Assembly: GCF_001553785.1 (NCBI RefSeq)
Contig: NZ_LOJP01000001.1
Span: 1,440,618-1,499,577 of the forward strand
Length of the DNA stretch: 58,960 nt
DNA from: Actinoplanes sp. TFC3
GTDB lineage: Bacteria > Actinomycetota > Actinomycetes > Mycobacteriales > Micromonosporaceae
Direction: 5' to 3'
Part shown: positions 23,539 to 32,626 of the stretch, piece by piece
Numbering within the stretch: the stretch's first letter is position 1
How the letters are laid out: each line of letters begins with the position of its first letter
Program-made: the position numbers and the translations under genes
The notes under the pieces: model-generated
The model's database searches: none
Told to the model about the DNA's origin: nothing
The model's input: the letters and a program-made list of their open reading frames with translations, nothing else

Positions 23539-24942
23539 CACATCCTGAACGCCCGTCGTCGGGCGGCCTGTCGATGCCCTCGGACAGCCCACCCGGCGGC
23601 GGCGCCTGCCCCGGTTCTCGGCTCTTCCCACCACTGCCGGCCGAACAGCCACGGTGTCCTGCCTCCAAGGCACCGCGCCGATGCGGCCGGTCCATCCAGG
23701 AAAGCTGAGAACCGGTGGCCGGAACCCGTCGCCCTTGCGAGCGCGCCGCCCACCCCGGGCGGGAGTGACCGTGCTCGCACGGACACGGGAGCACCGGCCC
23801 TCACCCGAGTGACGCACCAGCTCGGGCGAAATGGCCGTTCGTCGTGCCGGCTCTCCCCGGCCAAGCGAGCGGCAGAGGCCCGGCCGGCACCCCCGGTACC
23901 GGCCGGGCCCGCCTGACCACACCCGCATGGCCCAGCACCTCGCTTGCGAAGTCCCGCTGGGCGTGCAGTTCAGAGATGTACAGAACGCCGGTGGACTCGT
24001 AGGGGGGTGAACTCGTAGTCCGCCGGCCGGCGAACGGGAGCTCGGTGGTCGGCACCCGTTCGTCAGCGCTGCCCCTCCGCTGCGTCCCGGCGCTCGCGTG
24101 GAGTTCCCCGGTGAACCCGGCAAGCGGGCCTGTTCGGCGGCGGGTCTGCTCGGGCCACGGGTTCCAGCCGGGGAAGGCCTTACCTGGGAGAAAGGCCGTT
24201 CCACCGGCGCGGCCGGAGGCAGCAAGGGCGCATCGCAGCGCGTAGGCAAGGCGCGTGGCGAGCGCCTCCTGGAGAGACAGCGCACAACCGGCCGCCGCCG
24301 GGCCCGGACTCGGCGGCGGCCGGCCCCAAAGCGTGGGATGAGGCTGAGAGGAGTCGGTAGTAGCGGAGAACTGGTCTTTGGCTTGGGGCGGATGGTGGCT
24401 TTCGGTTGCCCGGTGGCGGCGGGGAACTGGTCTCCGGTGGCTGAGGGCTGTGGTGGCTGGTGGTCTTCCGGTGCCGGCAGCCGTGGTGGCTGGCGGTCTT
24501 CCGGTGCCGACGGCCGCGATGACTGGCATATGGGTCAATGCCGTCATCGCGGTGGGGTGGATGGGTTCCTAGTGGTCGGACAGCCCATCCACCGGTGCCC
24601 TGCGGATCGGCCGAGCGACGCGGGCCGGCCTCGATCGCGGGCGTGAGCCTGTCCGGCAGGGTGGCGCCCTGGCCGGACGGGCGGCAAAGTGCCGGCCACC
24701 GACTCCACCAGCGGGTCGGTGGCCGGCCGGCGCCGGGCGAATGCAGTGCCGGGTGTGTGCGGTGTGTGCGGTGTGTGCGGTGTGTGCGGTGCGTGCGGTG
24801 CGTGGGCAGGCGCCGGGAGGCGTGGTGCGTGGGCAGCGGCCGGGTGTGTGCGGTGCGGGGCAAGTTCGCCGGGGAGCGGAGGGAGATCACACGGCGGGAG
24901 CTTCAGGGGGATCGGGATTGTGGGCTTACTAGGGTGGTGGAG
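23539..24942. other. 1.4-kb gene-free, repeat-rich intergenic region
   Basis: No believable gene on either strand: every long frame gives Arg/Pro/Gly/His-rich translation. A GC-rich hairpin (GCCCGTCGTCGGGC, 23551-23564) just after ssb could be its terminator. Near-copies of a 27-base string (GTGGTGGCTGG(T/C)GG...) occur at 24450-24476 and 24483-24509, and a 9-bp tandem array at 24753-24806. I looked for a B12 riboswitch upstream of cobD and could not find a core with a GCCACTG box. Confidence 0.5.
24753..24806. repeat. 9-bp tandem array GTGTGTGCG, about six copies
   Basis: Four exact copies of GTGTGTGCG run from 24753 to 24788, followed by two variant copies (GTGCGTGCG, GTGCGTGGG). It is purine-pyrimidine alternating (GT/GC), a composition prone to left-handed DNA and slippage. 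It lies about 140 bases before cobD. Confidence 0.85.
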
Positions 24943-25902
24943 ATGGGACGGGGTTGGGCAGCGGATGCTGTGGGGATTGCTGCTGGGTATGCCTTGGATG
25001 GGCTGCTTGGCGACCCTCGGCGGTTTCATCCGGTGGCGGGGTTCGGAACGGCCGCCGGGGCGCTTGAACGGCGGCTTTATGCCTCGAACCGGCGGTCCGG
25101 GGTGGTCTTCACCGCGGTTGCCGTTGGCGTGCCTGTGGGTGCTGGAGTGGCGTTCTCGGCCGGGACGCGGCGGTGGCCTTTTGTTCGGGCCTGCCTCGTT
25201 GCGGCTGCTACCTGGACCGTGCTTGGCGGGCGGACCCTTCGGCACGAGGCGGGCGTTATGGGCACGTACCTGCAGCATGACGACCTTGAGGCGGCGCGGG
25301 GGCGGCTCGGTCATCTTTGCGGGCGGGATCCATCGCAGCTCGACAGCTCTGAGTTGGCGCGGGCGACTGTTGAGTCGGTTGCTGAGAACACTTCGGATGC
25401 CGTGGTGGCTCCTCTTTTCTGGGGTGGGGTTGCTGGGCTCCCGGGACTACTGGGATATCGGGCCGCGAACACTCTCGACGCGATGGTGGGGCATCGGTCG
25501 GCTCGGTATGCGCGGTTCGGCACGGCTTCTGCACGGCTGGACGATGTACTCAACCTTGTGCCGGCTCGGTTGACCGGGTTGTTGACGATCGTTTCTGCGC
25601 CACTGGTCGGTGGGCGTCCGGGGGAGACGCTGCGGGTTTGGCGGCGGGATCGCAACGATCATCCGAGTCCCAATGCCGGGCAGTGTGAGTCGGCGATGGC
25701 GGGGGCGTTGGGGGTGCGGCTTGGCGGCCGGAATGTCTACTTCGGGCGTACGGAGACTCGTCCCTTTCTTGGCGATGGGCCGCGGCCCGGTGCGGGGCAC
25801 CTTCGCTACGCGGGGCGGTTGTCCGGAGCGGTTGGCTTGGCGGCGGCCGTCATCGCGGTGGGGCTGGCGGCGGCACGTGGCAGCCGGAGGCCAAGCGCAT
25901 GA
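24943..25902 (+). CDS. cobD: adenosylcobinamide-phosphate synthase (CobD/CbiB)
   Basis: Inner-membrane enzyme that attaches aminopropanol (or its phosphate) to adenosylcobyric acid. 319 residues; hallmark segments are LDGLLGDPRRFHPVAGFG, VESVAENTSDAVVAPLFWGG (quoted to 20), then YRAANTLDAMVGHRSARYA and the C-terminal DHPSPNAGQCESAMAGALGV with LGGRNVYFG. Four to five hydrophobic helices are apparent. ATG 24943 was chosen; a GTG two or three codons upstream is possible. cobQ follows 66 bases later. The codon style is unusually rich in GTT/CTT/GGG. Confidence 0.94.
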   Translation: MGRGWAADAVGIAAGYALDGLLGDPRRFHPVAGFGTAAGALERRLYASNRRSGVVFTAVAVGVPVGAGVAFSAGTRRWPFVRACLVAAATWTVLGGRTLRHEAGVMGTYLQHDDLEAARGRLGHLCGRDPSQLDSSELARATVESVAENTSDAVVAPLFWGGVAGLPGLLGYRAANTLDAMVGHRSARYARFGTASARLDDVLNLVPARLTGLLTIVSAPLVGGRPGETLRVWRRDRNDHPSPNAGQCESAMAGALGVRLGGRNVYFGRTETRPFLGDGPRPGAGHLRYAGRLSGAVGLAAAVIAVGLAAARGSRRPSA

Positions 25903-25968
25903 GCGTGGCACAGGGCTGCGGGAGGCGCAGTGCGTGAACGGGGGCACGGGGCTGGAGAGGAGGGGCGT

Positions 25969-27513
25969 GTGAGCGGTGGCGGGTTGCTGGTTGCTGGGAC
26001 TACTTCTGATGCTGGGAAGAGTGTGCTGACGGCTGGCATTTGCCGGTGGTTGCGGCGGCGTGGGGTGAAGGTGGCGCCGTTCAAGGCTCAGAACATGTCC
26101 AACAACTCTGTCGTGGTTGTGGGGGCCGACAGGCGGGGCGGGGAGATTGGGCGCGCGCAGGCTATGCAGGCTGCTGCGTGTGGGGTTGCTCCGGATATCC
26201 GGTTCAATCCGGTGTTGCTCAAGCCGGGCAGCGATTATTCAAGTCAGGTTGTTCTGCTGGGCGAGGCTGTTGACACCGTTACGGCGGGCAATTATCGGGT
26301 TTTGCGGCCGCGGCTGGCTGAGGTGGCGTTTGCGACGCTGGCGGAGTTGCGGTCCGAGTATGACGCTGTGATCTGTGAGGGGGCCGGTAGTCCCGCTGAG
26401 ATCAATCTGCGGGACGGGGACTTCGTCAACATGGGGCTCGCGCGGCAGGCGGGGATGCCGGCGATTGTGGTCGGCGACATTGACCGGGGTGGCGTCTTTG
26501 CGGCGTTGTTCGGCACGGTTGCATTGCTCAGCGCCGAGGACCAGGCGTTGGTGAGCGGGTTCGTCATCAACAAGTTCCGGGGCGATCTGGGGCTGCTGCG
26601 ACCGGGGCTTGACATGATTGCCGGCGCTACCGGGCGTCCGGTTTACGGGGTGCTGCCGTTCAACACCGATGTGTGGGTCGATGGCGAGGACTCGTTGGCG
26701 TACGGGACGACGCTTGGCCGGCCCGGGGCACCGCGCGGCACCGAGTGGCTTCGGGTTGCTGTGATTCGGTTGCCACGCATTTCGAACGCCACCGATGCTG
26801 AGGCGCTTGCCTCCGAACCCGGGGTGCATGTTCGTTTGACCGTGGAGCCGGCGGAGGTCGCGGATGCCGATCTGGTGGTCATTCCGGGGTCCAAGGCGAC
26901 GGTCAGCGATCTGGCTTGGCTTCGTGAAAGGGGCCTTGCCGATGCTGTTCAGGCTCACGCCGCGGCCGGGAAGCCAGTAGTCGGCATTTGCGGCGGATTC
27001 CAGATGCTCGGACGCACGATCAATGACGAGGTGGAAAGCCGGCGTGGCACTGTGCCGGGGCTTGGCTTGCTGCCGGTCGACGTAACCTTCGGCGCCCGTA
27101 AAACCCTGGCTCGGTCGCAGGGAACGGCATGGGGGCAGGTTCCGGTCAGCGGCTACGAAATTCATCACGGGTACGTTTCCAGCGCCGCCCCCGAGTCCCT
27201 CCTGCACTACGCGGACGGCACTCCCGAAGGGGCTGTGCAAGGCACCGTCAGTGGCACGCATTGGCATGGGGCGTTCGAGTCGGACGAGTTCCGGCGCCGG
27301 TTTCTTGCCGAGGCGGCGCGGCAGGCTGGTCGTACCGGGTTCGTTGTTGCTCCTGACACTCGCTTTTCGGCCGTGCGGGAGCGAAGTCTGGACACGTTGG
27401 GTGATCTGGTGGAGGAGCACCTCGATACCGAGGCGCTGTGGCGTCTGATCGAGTCCGGGCCCAGCGGTGGTCCCTTCATTGCGCCAGGGGCTCCCGGTGC
27501 CTACGTTCGCTGA
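25969..27513 (+). CDS. cobQ: adenosylcobyric acid synthase (glutamine-hydrolysing)
   Basis: Amidates four carboxyls of adenosylcobyrinic acid a,c-diamide. 514 residues from GTG 25969, which has a strong RBS (GAGAGGAGGGG). N-terminal P-loop-like [15 protein letters not shown] with KAQNMSNNS, then [19 protein letters not shown] (CobQ signature), and a C-terminal class I glutamine amidotransferase-like domain with the nucleophile in [10 protein letters not shown] and a SGYEIHHG segment. It is co-oriented with cobD upstream and overlaps the next kinase-like gene by 17 bases, so all three may be co-transcribed. Confidence 0.96.
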   Translation: MSGGGLLVAGTTSDAGKSVLTAGICRWLRRRGVKVAPFKAQNMSNNSVVVVGADRRGGEIGRAQAMQAAACGVAPDIRFNPVLLKPGSDYSSQVVLLGEAVDTVTAGNYRVLRPRLAEVAFATLAELRSEYDAVICEGAGSPAEINLRDGDFVNMGLARQAGMPAIVVGDIDRGGVFAALFGTVALLSAEDQALVSGFVINKFRGDLGLLRPGLDMIAGATGRPVYGVLPFNTDVWVDGEDSLAYGTTLGRPGAPRGTEWLRVAVIRLPRISNATDAEALASEPGVHVRLTVEPAEVADADLVVIPGSKATVSDLAWLRERGLADAVQAHAAAGKPVVGICGGFQMLGRTINDEVESRRGTVPGLGLLPVDVTFGARKTLARSQGTAWGQVPVSGYEIHHGYVSSAAPESLLHYADGTPEGAVQGTVSGTHWHGAFESDEFRRRFLAEAARQAGRTGFVVAPDTRFSAVRERSLDTLGDLVEEHLDTEALWRLIESGPSGGPFIAPGAPGAYVR

Positions 27514-28081
27514 TTTGGCTGCCCGGATTCACGCGACCGCTCCCCGGCTCGGAGCGGTGCGGCTGGTGGCTGTGGACGGGCCGAGCGGGGCGGGGAAGAG
27601 CTCGTTTGCGGGCCGGTTGGCGCAGGCTGCGAATGCTCCGGTGGTGCACACCGATGACCTGCTCAACGGGTGGGAAGACCAGTTCACCTTCTGGACCCGG
27701 CTCGAGGAACAGGTGCTCGGGCCGTTGCGACAGGGGTGCTCCGGCCGTTATCAGCGGTACTTGTGGCATCGGGGGGCTTTCGGGGGCGTTCCGGTTTTTG
27801 TTGACGCTGCTCCGGTCGTACTCCTGGAAGGGTCTTCTTCGGCGCGCAGCGTGATTCGTCCGGAGCTTTCCTATTCGATTTTTCTTGACGCCCCCGCCGA
27901 TGTGGGGTGGCGGCGGGTTGTGGCACGCGACGGCGGCGATGATGTTGCTTTCCAGCAGTACCTTGAGCGCTGGCATGCCGCCGAGCAGGAGCATTTCGCT
28001 GCGGACCAGACCGCCGCGTTTGTCGACCTCCTGGTTGATGGCGCTGCGCGAAGTTTCGGCGAAGAGTACGAAGAGCTGTAG
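27497..28081 (+). CDS. uridine kinase-like P-loop protein
   Basis: 194 residues from GTG 27497, overlapping the end of cobQ by 17 bases. A clear Walker A ([16 protein letters not shown]) is followed by [15 protein letters not shown], the uridine-kinase-type acidic motif, and [12 protein letters not shown]. It most resembles the (d)NTP-dependent uridine kinase-like proteins of actinobacteria whose substrates are unproven. Translation appears coupled to cobQ, but no cobalamin role is known. The substrate could be a nucleoside or other hydroxyl compound. Confidence 0.8.
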   Translation: MPTFADLAARIHATAPRLGAVRLVAVDGPSGAGKSSFAGRLAQAANAPVVHTDDLLNGWEDQFTFWTRLEEQVLGPLRQGCSGRYQRYLWHRGAFGGVPVFVDAAPVVLLEGSSSARSVIRPELSYSIFLDAPADVGWRRVVARDGGDDVAFQQYLERWHAAEQEHFAADQTAAFVDLLVDGAARSFGEEYEEL

Positions 28082-28138
28082 CCGGCGGTCCGCCAAGGGC
28101 CACGATCAGCTGCGGGAGCAGCGGGAACGGGGACGACG

Positions 28139-29197
28139 ATGACGACCGAGGAGAACCGGCCGGAACGCCGGCGGATCACTCTGACCGGCATCAGCTCACG
28201 CGCCTGGGAGCACCCGGCCGACCGCGGAGCCCTTACCGCTTTGCGCGAGCTACGCGGGTTCGACGACGTGGTCAAGGCGTTCTTCGGCATGTGGAACGAG
28301 CGCGGGTTCCGGCTGCAGTACCTCGCCGGTTCCATCCGCGTCGACCACCGGCAGTATCCGCGCGTCTACCAGCGCTTCACCGAGGCCGCAGCGACGCTGG
28401 ACGTGGCCGAGCTTCCCGACCTGTATGTCACGCAGAGCCCGATGATCAACGGACAGGCGATCGGGATCGACAAGCCGTTCATCGTGATCACCACCGCGGC
28501 CGTCGAGAAGCTCGAGGACGACGAACTGCGCGCGCTGCTGGGCCACGAGATCGGGCACGTGCGCAGCGGGCATGCCGTCTACAAGACCATCATGATGATC
28601 CTCACCCGCTGGGCGGCGAACCTGAGCTGGCTGCCGGTGGGCGCCCTGGCGCTGCGAGCCATCATCGCCGCGATGCTGGAGTGGTGGCGCAAGGCCGAGC
28701 TGTCCGCCGACCGGGCCGGTTTGCTCGCGGGGCAGGACCCGGCGGCGTCGACGCGGCTGCTCATGAAGCTGGCCGGTGGGGGCGACCTCTCGCAGATCGA
28801 CACGGCGGCGTTCCTGGAGCAGGCCGCGGAGTACGAGAGCGGCGGGGACCTGCGCGACAGCATCCACAAGTTCGGGCTGACCGCGTGGAGCACTCACCCG
28901 GTGCCGGTCGCGCGGGCCTCGGAATTGCGTAAGTGGGTGGACTCCGGTGAGTATGCGCGCATCTTGAGCGGCGACTACCCGCGGCGCGATTCTGACGGCG
29001 ACGCCTCGGTGACCGAGGATGTGAAGGCGGCCGCGGACTCGTACCGGGAGACGTTCACCAACTCGCAGGATCCGCTCGTCGGGCTGCTGCGCAAGCTCGG
29101 TGGGGGAGCGTCCGACCTGGCCGGTTCGGCGGCGCGCGGGGCTCGCGACTGGGCCTCCAACGCCGGCCGCCGCCGCGACGACAACCCGCCCGCCTGA
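28139..29197 (+). CDS. M48-family zinc metalloprotease
   Basis: 352 residues. Zinc motif HEIGH (H136, E137, H140) in LLGHEIGHVRSGH, with the third ligand in RKAELSADRAGLLAG. One hydrophobic stretch (ANLSWLPVGALALRAIIAAM) follows the motif, as in HtpX/Ste24-like proteases. An Ala/Gly/Arg-rich disordered C-terminus (ASDLAGSAARGARDWASNAG) leads into a 33-bp tandem repeat that includes its stop codon. Probable role: membrane or general protein quality control. Confidence 0.9.
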   Translation: MTTEENRPERRRITLTGISSRAWEHPADRGALTALRELRGFDDVVKAFFGMWNERGFRLQYLAGSIRVDHRQYPRVYQRFTEAAATLDVAELPDLYVTQSPMINGQAIGIDKPFIVITTAAVEKLEDDELRALLGHEIGHVRSGHAVYKTIMMILTRWAANLSWLPVGALALRAIIAAMLEWWRKAELSADRAGLLAGQDPAASTRLLMKLAGGGDLSQIDTAAFLEQAAEYESGGDLRDSIHKFGLTAWSTHPVPVARASELRKWVDSGEYARILSGDYPRRDSDGDASVTEDVKAAADSYRETFTNSQDPLVGLLRKLGGGASDLAGSAARGARDWASNAGRRRDDNPPA

Positions 29198-29293
29198 GCA
29201 CCCGGCCGGGACGACAAGCTGGCCGCCTGAGTATTCGGCAGGGACAGGAAGGCGCCGCCTGAGCATCCGGCCGGGACGACGACGCGGCCGCCT
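29192..29293. repeat. tandem ~33-bp repeat (three copies) at the end of the M48 gene
   Basis: Units start at 29192, 29225 and 29257, each of the form GCCTGAG(C/T)A..CGGC.GGGAC..., with GCCTGA beginning a fourth at 29290. The first unit contains the protease stop codon. Copies 1 and 3 are closest (both read CCGGCCGGGACGAC). Confidence 0.8.
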
Positions 29294-29321
29294 GAAGGTG
29301 GGGCGGGCCTAGGATCGGGCT

Positions 29322-30665
29322 ATGACTGAAGACGAACTGCGTACCGCGGTTGCTCGGGAGCTTCCCGGGGTCCGCGCCGACCTCGAACGGCTGGTTCGCA
29401 TTCCCGGGATCGCGTTCGACGGGTTCGACCACTCGCAGGTTGAGCGGTCGGCCGAAGCGGTGGCCGAGTTGCTTCGCGGGTGCGGCCTTGAGGTGCAGAT
29501 CGTGCGCGGGGCGGGGCAGCCTGCCGTCATCGGTCACAAGGCGGCGCCTGAGGGGGCTCCGACGGTTCTGCTCTACGCGCACCACGACGTGCAGCCGGTT
29601 GGCGACCTCACATTGTGGGAGGGCGACCCGTTTGAGCCGGTTGAGCGGGACGGGCGGCTCTACGGACGCGGTGCCGCCGACGACAAGGCCGGCGTGATGG
29701 CGCATGTGGCGGCGCTGCGGGCGTTCGGGGACGAACTGCCTGTCGGTGTCGTGGTGTTCGTCGAAGGCGAGGAGGAGTACGGGTCGGCTTCGCTGGACGA
29801 GTTGCTCACCTCGTACCGGGATGTCCTGCGCTCCGATGTCATTGTCATTGCCGACTCGGGCAACTGGGACATCGGTGTGCCGGGGCTGACCACCTCCCTG
29901 CGCGGGCTGGTCAACTGCTTTGTCGAGGTCAGCACACTGAAGAGCGCGGTGCACAGCGGCATGTTCGGCGGGCCGGTTCCCGATGCGCTGACCGTTCTCG
30001 CCCGCCTGATCAGCACGCTGCACGACGAGCACGGCGAGGTGGTCATCGACGGGCTCGCCGGGCGGGAGGGCGCCGAGGTCGACTACGCCGAAGATCGGCT
30101 GCGGCACGAGGCCGGCGTGCTCGACGGGGTGCAGCTGATCGGCGAGGGGCGGCTCACCGATCGCATCTGGACCAAGCCGTCGGTGGCGGTGCTCGGCATC
30201 GACGCCCCGCGCACCAGCGAGGCGCCCAACGCGCTCGTTCCCAAGGCCAAAGCCAAGATCAGCGTGCGGCTCGCGCCCGGTGACGACCCGGATTCGGCGT
30301 ACGCGGCCATTAGCGCCCATCTCGAGAAGTCCGTGCCGTGGGGCGCCACCGTTGAAGTGACCCTCGAAAGCTCCGGCGCGCCCTGCGTCATCGATGCGAC
30401 CGGCCCGGTGTATGACGCGGCCCGCGCGGCGTTCACCACCGCCTGGGACGGCACCGCGCCGGTGGACATGGGCGTGGGCGGCTCGATTCCGTTCATTGCC
30501 ACCTTCCAGGAGCTGTTCCCGCAGGCTGCCATCCTGGTCACCGGCGTCGAGGATCCGTACTCCGCGGCGCACGGACCCAATGAGAGCCTGCACCTCGGCG
30601 AGTTCGCCCGGGTGTGCCTGGCCGAAGCTCTGCTCCTGCACAACGTGGCCCGGCTGGGCAAGTGA
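29322..30665 (+). CDS. M20-family dipeptidase
   Basis: 447 residues of the M20 carboxypeptidase/dipeptidase family. Metal-site motifs: YAHHDVQPVG (His), GRGAADDKAGVMAHVAAL (bridging Asp), EGEEEYGS (catalytic and metal Glu), IADSGNW and the C-terminal GPNESLHLGEF with the last His. The inserted dimerisation domain (~200-330) is of normal size. Probably cytosolic hydrolysis of dipeptides. It lies 1 base upstream of the monooxygenase gene. Confidence 0.94.
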   Translation: MTEDELRTAVARELPGVRADLERLVRIPGIAFDGFDHSQVERSAEAVAELLRGCGLEVQIVRGAGQPAVIGHKAAPEGAPTVLLYAHHDVQPVGDLTLWEGDPFEPVERDGRLYGRGAADDKAGVMAHVAALRAFGDELPVGVVVFVEGEEEYGSASLDELLTSYRDVLRSDVIVIADSGNWDIGVPGLTTSLRGLVNCFVEVSTLKSAVHSGMFGGPVPDALTVLARLISTLHDEHGEVVIDGLAGREGAEVDYAEDRLRHEAGVLDGVQLIGEGRLTDRIWTKPSVAVLGIDAPRTSEAPNALVPKAKAKISVRLAPGDDPDSAYAAISAHLEKSVPWGATVEVTLESSGAPCVIDATGPVYDAARAAFTTAWDGTAPVDMGVGGSIPFIATFQELFPQAAILVTGVEDPYSAAHGPNESLHLGEFARVCLAEALLLHNVARLGK

Positions 30666-30666
30666 C

Positions 30667-32133
30667 ATGACCGCCCCCGACCTCGACTGCGACGTCCTGA
30701 TCGCCGGCGCCGGCCCCACCGGGCTGATGCTGGCCAACTGGCTGGTCAAGCTCGGGGTCCGGGTGGTGGTAGCGGACGCCAAGGACGGCCCCACCCGCGA
30801 GTCACGCGCGCTGGTGCTTCAAGCGCGCAGCATCGAGATCTACGACCAACTCGGCCTGGCCGGCAAGGTGCTCGCGGCGGCACAACGGGCCGAGGCGCTG
30901 GTACCGGGCTTCGGAAGCCGGGTCTACGGGAGGATTCCGTTGGGGCCGCTGGGGGCGGGGCTGACGCCGTACCCCCATATCGAGGTCTTGGAGCAGAGCC
31001 GCAACGAACAGATTCTGTACGAAAACCTGCGCGCCCTCGGTGGGAAGGTCCGCTGGGGTGAGGAAGTCACCGAACTCTCCACTACCGACAGTGGCATCTC
31101 CGCCGTCATAGGGGCGCAGACCGTTACCGCCCGTTTCTGCGTTGGCGCTGACGGGGCCAACTCGATCGTCCGCCGGTCCCGCGACATCGCGTTCGAAGGC
31201 GTCACCAACCCGCACCAGTTCTACGTCATCGACGCCACGAGCGTTGCCGGCCTCGTCGACCGTGCGATCAATGTGCGTCCCGGCGGCACGGACTTTCTGC
31301 TCGGTTTCCCGATGGTGGGGCGCAACAATTGGCGGCTCATCGGGCTCATCCGTGATGACGACGGCGACGGCAAGCTGTCCGAGGACGATGCCCGCTCACG
31401 CCTGCGCAGCGACTTCGCCGTCACGTACACCGCATCGCGCTGGTTCGCCACCTACCGTGTCCATCATCGGGTGGCGGCTGCTTTCCGTGACGGTCCGTAT
31501 TTCCTTGCCGGTGACGCAGCGCATGTGCATTCCCCGGTGGGCGGTCAGGGCATGAACACCGGCCTGCAGGATGCCCACAATCTCGCGTTCAAGCTGGCCG
31601 ACGTGCTCCACGGCCGGGCCGGCGATGCCTGGCTCGATCGCTACGAAGCCGAGCGCCGTCCGGTGGCGCGTACGCTGGTGGCCACCACCGACCGCCTCTT
31701 CGGCGCGATCACTTCCGAGGGCCGGCGAGCTCAGACGTTGCGCCGTTTGGTCGTACCGCTGGCTGCTCCGATCGGTGTTCGAGTGCTGCCGCGTTCGGGT
31801 TCCGGTTCGCGGCTGTTCCAATACGTCTCCCAGACCCGCATCCGCTACCCGATGCTGCCCGGCGAGCCCCGCGACCGGGTGGTGGGCCGCCGCCTGCCCT
31901 GGACCGGCGCCAACCACGAGAGCCTGCGCGAGGCGCAGTGGCAGATCCACGCATACGGCCAGGTCACACCCCCTGCGAACCTCGACCTGCCGCTGCAGAC
32001 CTTCGCGCCGGCGCCAGCTTTTGAACCGGACATCCTTTATCTGGTACGTCCAGACGGCTTCGTTGCTGCCGCCGCGCCCCCGTCGCAGGCGGCCGAGGTG
32101 TTCCGGCAAGCGATGCCCCCGGGCTGGCCCTGA
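30667..32133 (+). CDS. FAD-dependent aromatic/phenol-type monooxygenase
   Basis: 488 residues from ATG 30667. FAD-binding Rossmann motif CDVLIAGAGPTGLMLANWL, the DG motif GADGANSIVRRS, and the GD motif YFLAGDAAHVHSPVGGQGMN, then TGLQDAHNLAFKLADVLHGR, place it in the PheA/TfdB/UbiH-like class A flavin monooxygenases, with a short thioredoxin-like C-terminus (DILYLVRPDGFVAA). It probably hydroxylates a phenolic or polyketide substrate. It starts directly after the dipeptidase stop; whether they share a pathway is unknown. Confidence 0.92.
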   Translation: MTAPDLDCDVLIAGAGPTGLMLANWLVKLGVRVVVADAKDGPTRESRALVLQARSIEIYDQLGLAGKVLAAAQRAEALVPGFGSRVYGRIPLGPLGAGLTPYPHIEVLEQSRNEQILYENLRALGGKVRWGEEVTELSTTDSGISAVIGAQTVTARFCVGADGANSIVRRSRDIAFEGVTNPHQFYVIDATSVAGLVDRAINVRPGGTDFLLGFPMVGRNNWRLIGLIRDDDGDGKLSEDDARSRLRSDFAVTYTASRWFATYRVHHRVAAAFRDGPYFLAGDAAHVHSPVGGQGMNTGLQDAHNLAFKLADVLHGRAGDAWLDRYEAERRPVARTLVATTDRLFGAITSEGRRAQTLRRLVVPLAAPIGVRVLPRSGSGSRLFQYVSQTRIRYPMLPGEPRDRVVGRRLPWTGANHESLREAQWQIHAYGQVTPPANLDLPLQTFAPAPAFEPDILYLVRPDGFVAAAAPPSQAAEVFRQAMPPGWP

Positions 32134-32244
32134 CCGTCCGTCACCGCTCACGAGATTTCTCCGAGGCCGTGTCGATCCGCGGTCCCTTCGTTCGACACAA
32201 GGAGGCGAAGGCCGAGCGGCGGCCCGCTGAATGAGGAGAGCGCG

Positions 32245-32616
32245 ATGGCGAAGTACCTGCTGGTCATGCGGGGCACCGATGAGTCGAACGCGGCCATGAT
32301 GGCCAACATCGAAGAGCTGATGACCATCACCCACCAGTTCATCGAAGACGCGGTCAAGGCCGGGGTGCTCCTCGCTGCGGAAGGGCTCGACGAACCCGGC
32401 AAGGGCGTCGTGGTCGACTTCAGCGGCGAAACGCCAGTGGTCACGGACGGGCCGTACGGCGAGACCAAAGAACTGTTCGGCGGCTTCTTCATGCTCGAGG
32501 TCGCCTCGCAGGAGGAAGCGGTCGAGTGGGCCAAGCGCGTCCCGGTCGCCCGCGGCGCCAAGATCGAGGTCCGGCGGGTGCCCGGCAGCGACGAGGCCCC
32601 GCAGGCCGCCGAATGA
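32245..32616 (+). CDS. DGPF-domain (YciI-like) protein
   Basis: 123 residues of the YCII/DGPF family: MAKYLLVMRGTDESNAAMMA, VVDFSGETPVVTDGPYGETK (with the DGPY/F motif) and ELFGGFFMLEVASQEEAVEW. Genes of this family sit beside ECF42-type sigma factors, exactly as here (10 bases to the next start). The biochemical role of DGPF proteins is unproven; they may be sensors or effectors of the sigma-factor pathway. Confidence 0.93.
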   Translation: MAKYLLVMRGTDESNAAMMANIEELMTITHQFIEDAVKAGVLLAAEGLDEPGKGVVVDFSGETPVVTDGPYGETKELFGGFFMLEVASQEEAVEWAKRVPVARGAKIEVRRVPGSDEAPQAAE

Positions 32617-32626
32617 TCGGCAACTG

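Noticed and set aside
24753..24806. Possible CRISPR array or repeat protein (the plus frame reads CVRCVRCVR)
   Set aside because: The units are 9 bp with no spacers, and the frame is not otherwise gene-like; simple tandem slippage explains it.
23539..24942. Cobalamin riboswitch upstream of cobD
   Set aside because: I looked for the conserved core and GCCACTG box by eye and did not find them; a covariance search would be decisive.
29055..30794. 579-codon minus-strand frame over the M20 dipeptidase
   Set aside because: Antisense shadow of a gene with complete metal-site motifs on the plus strand.
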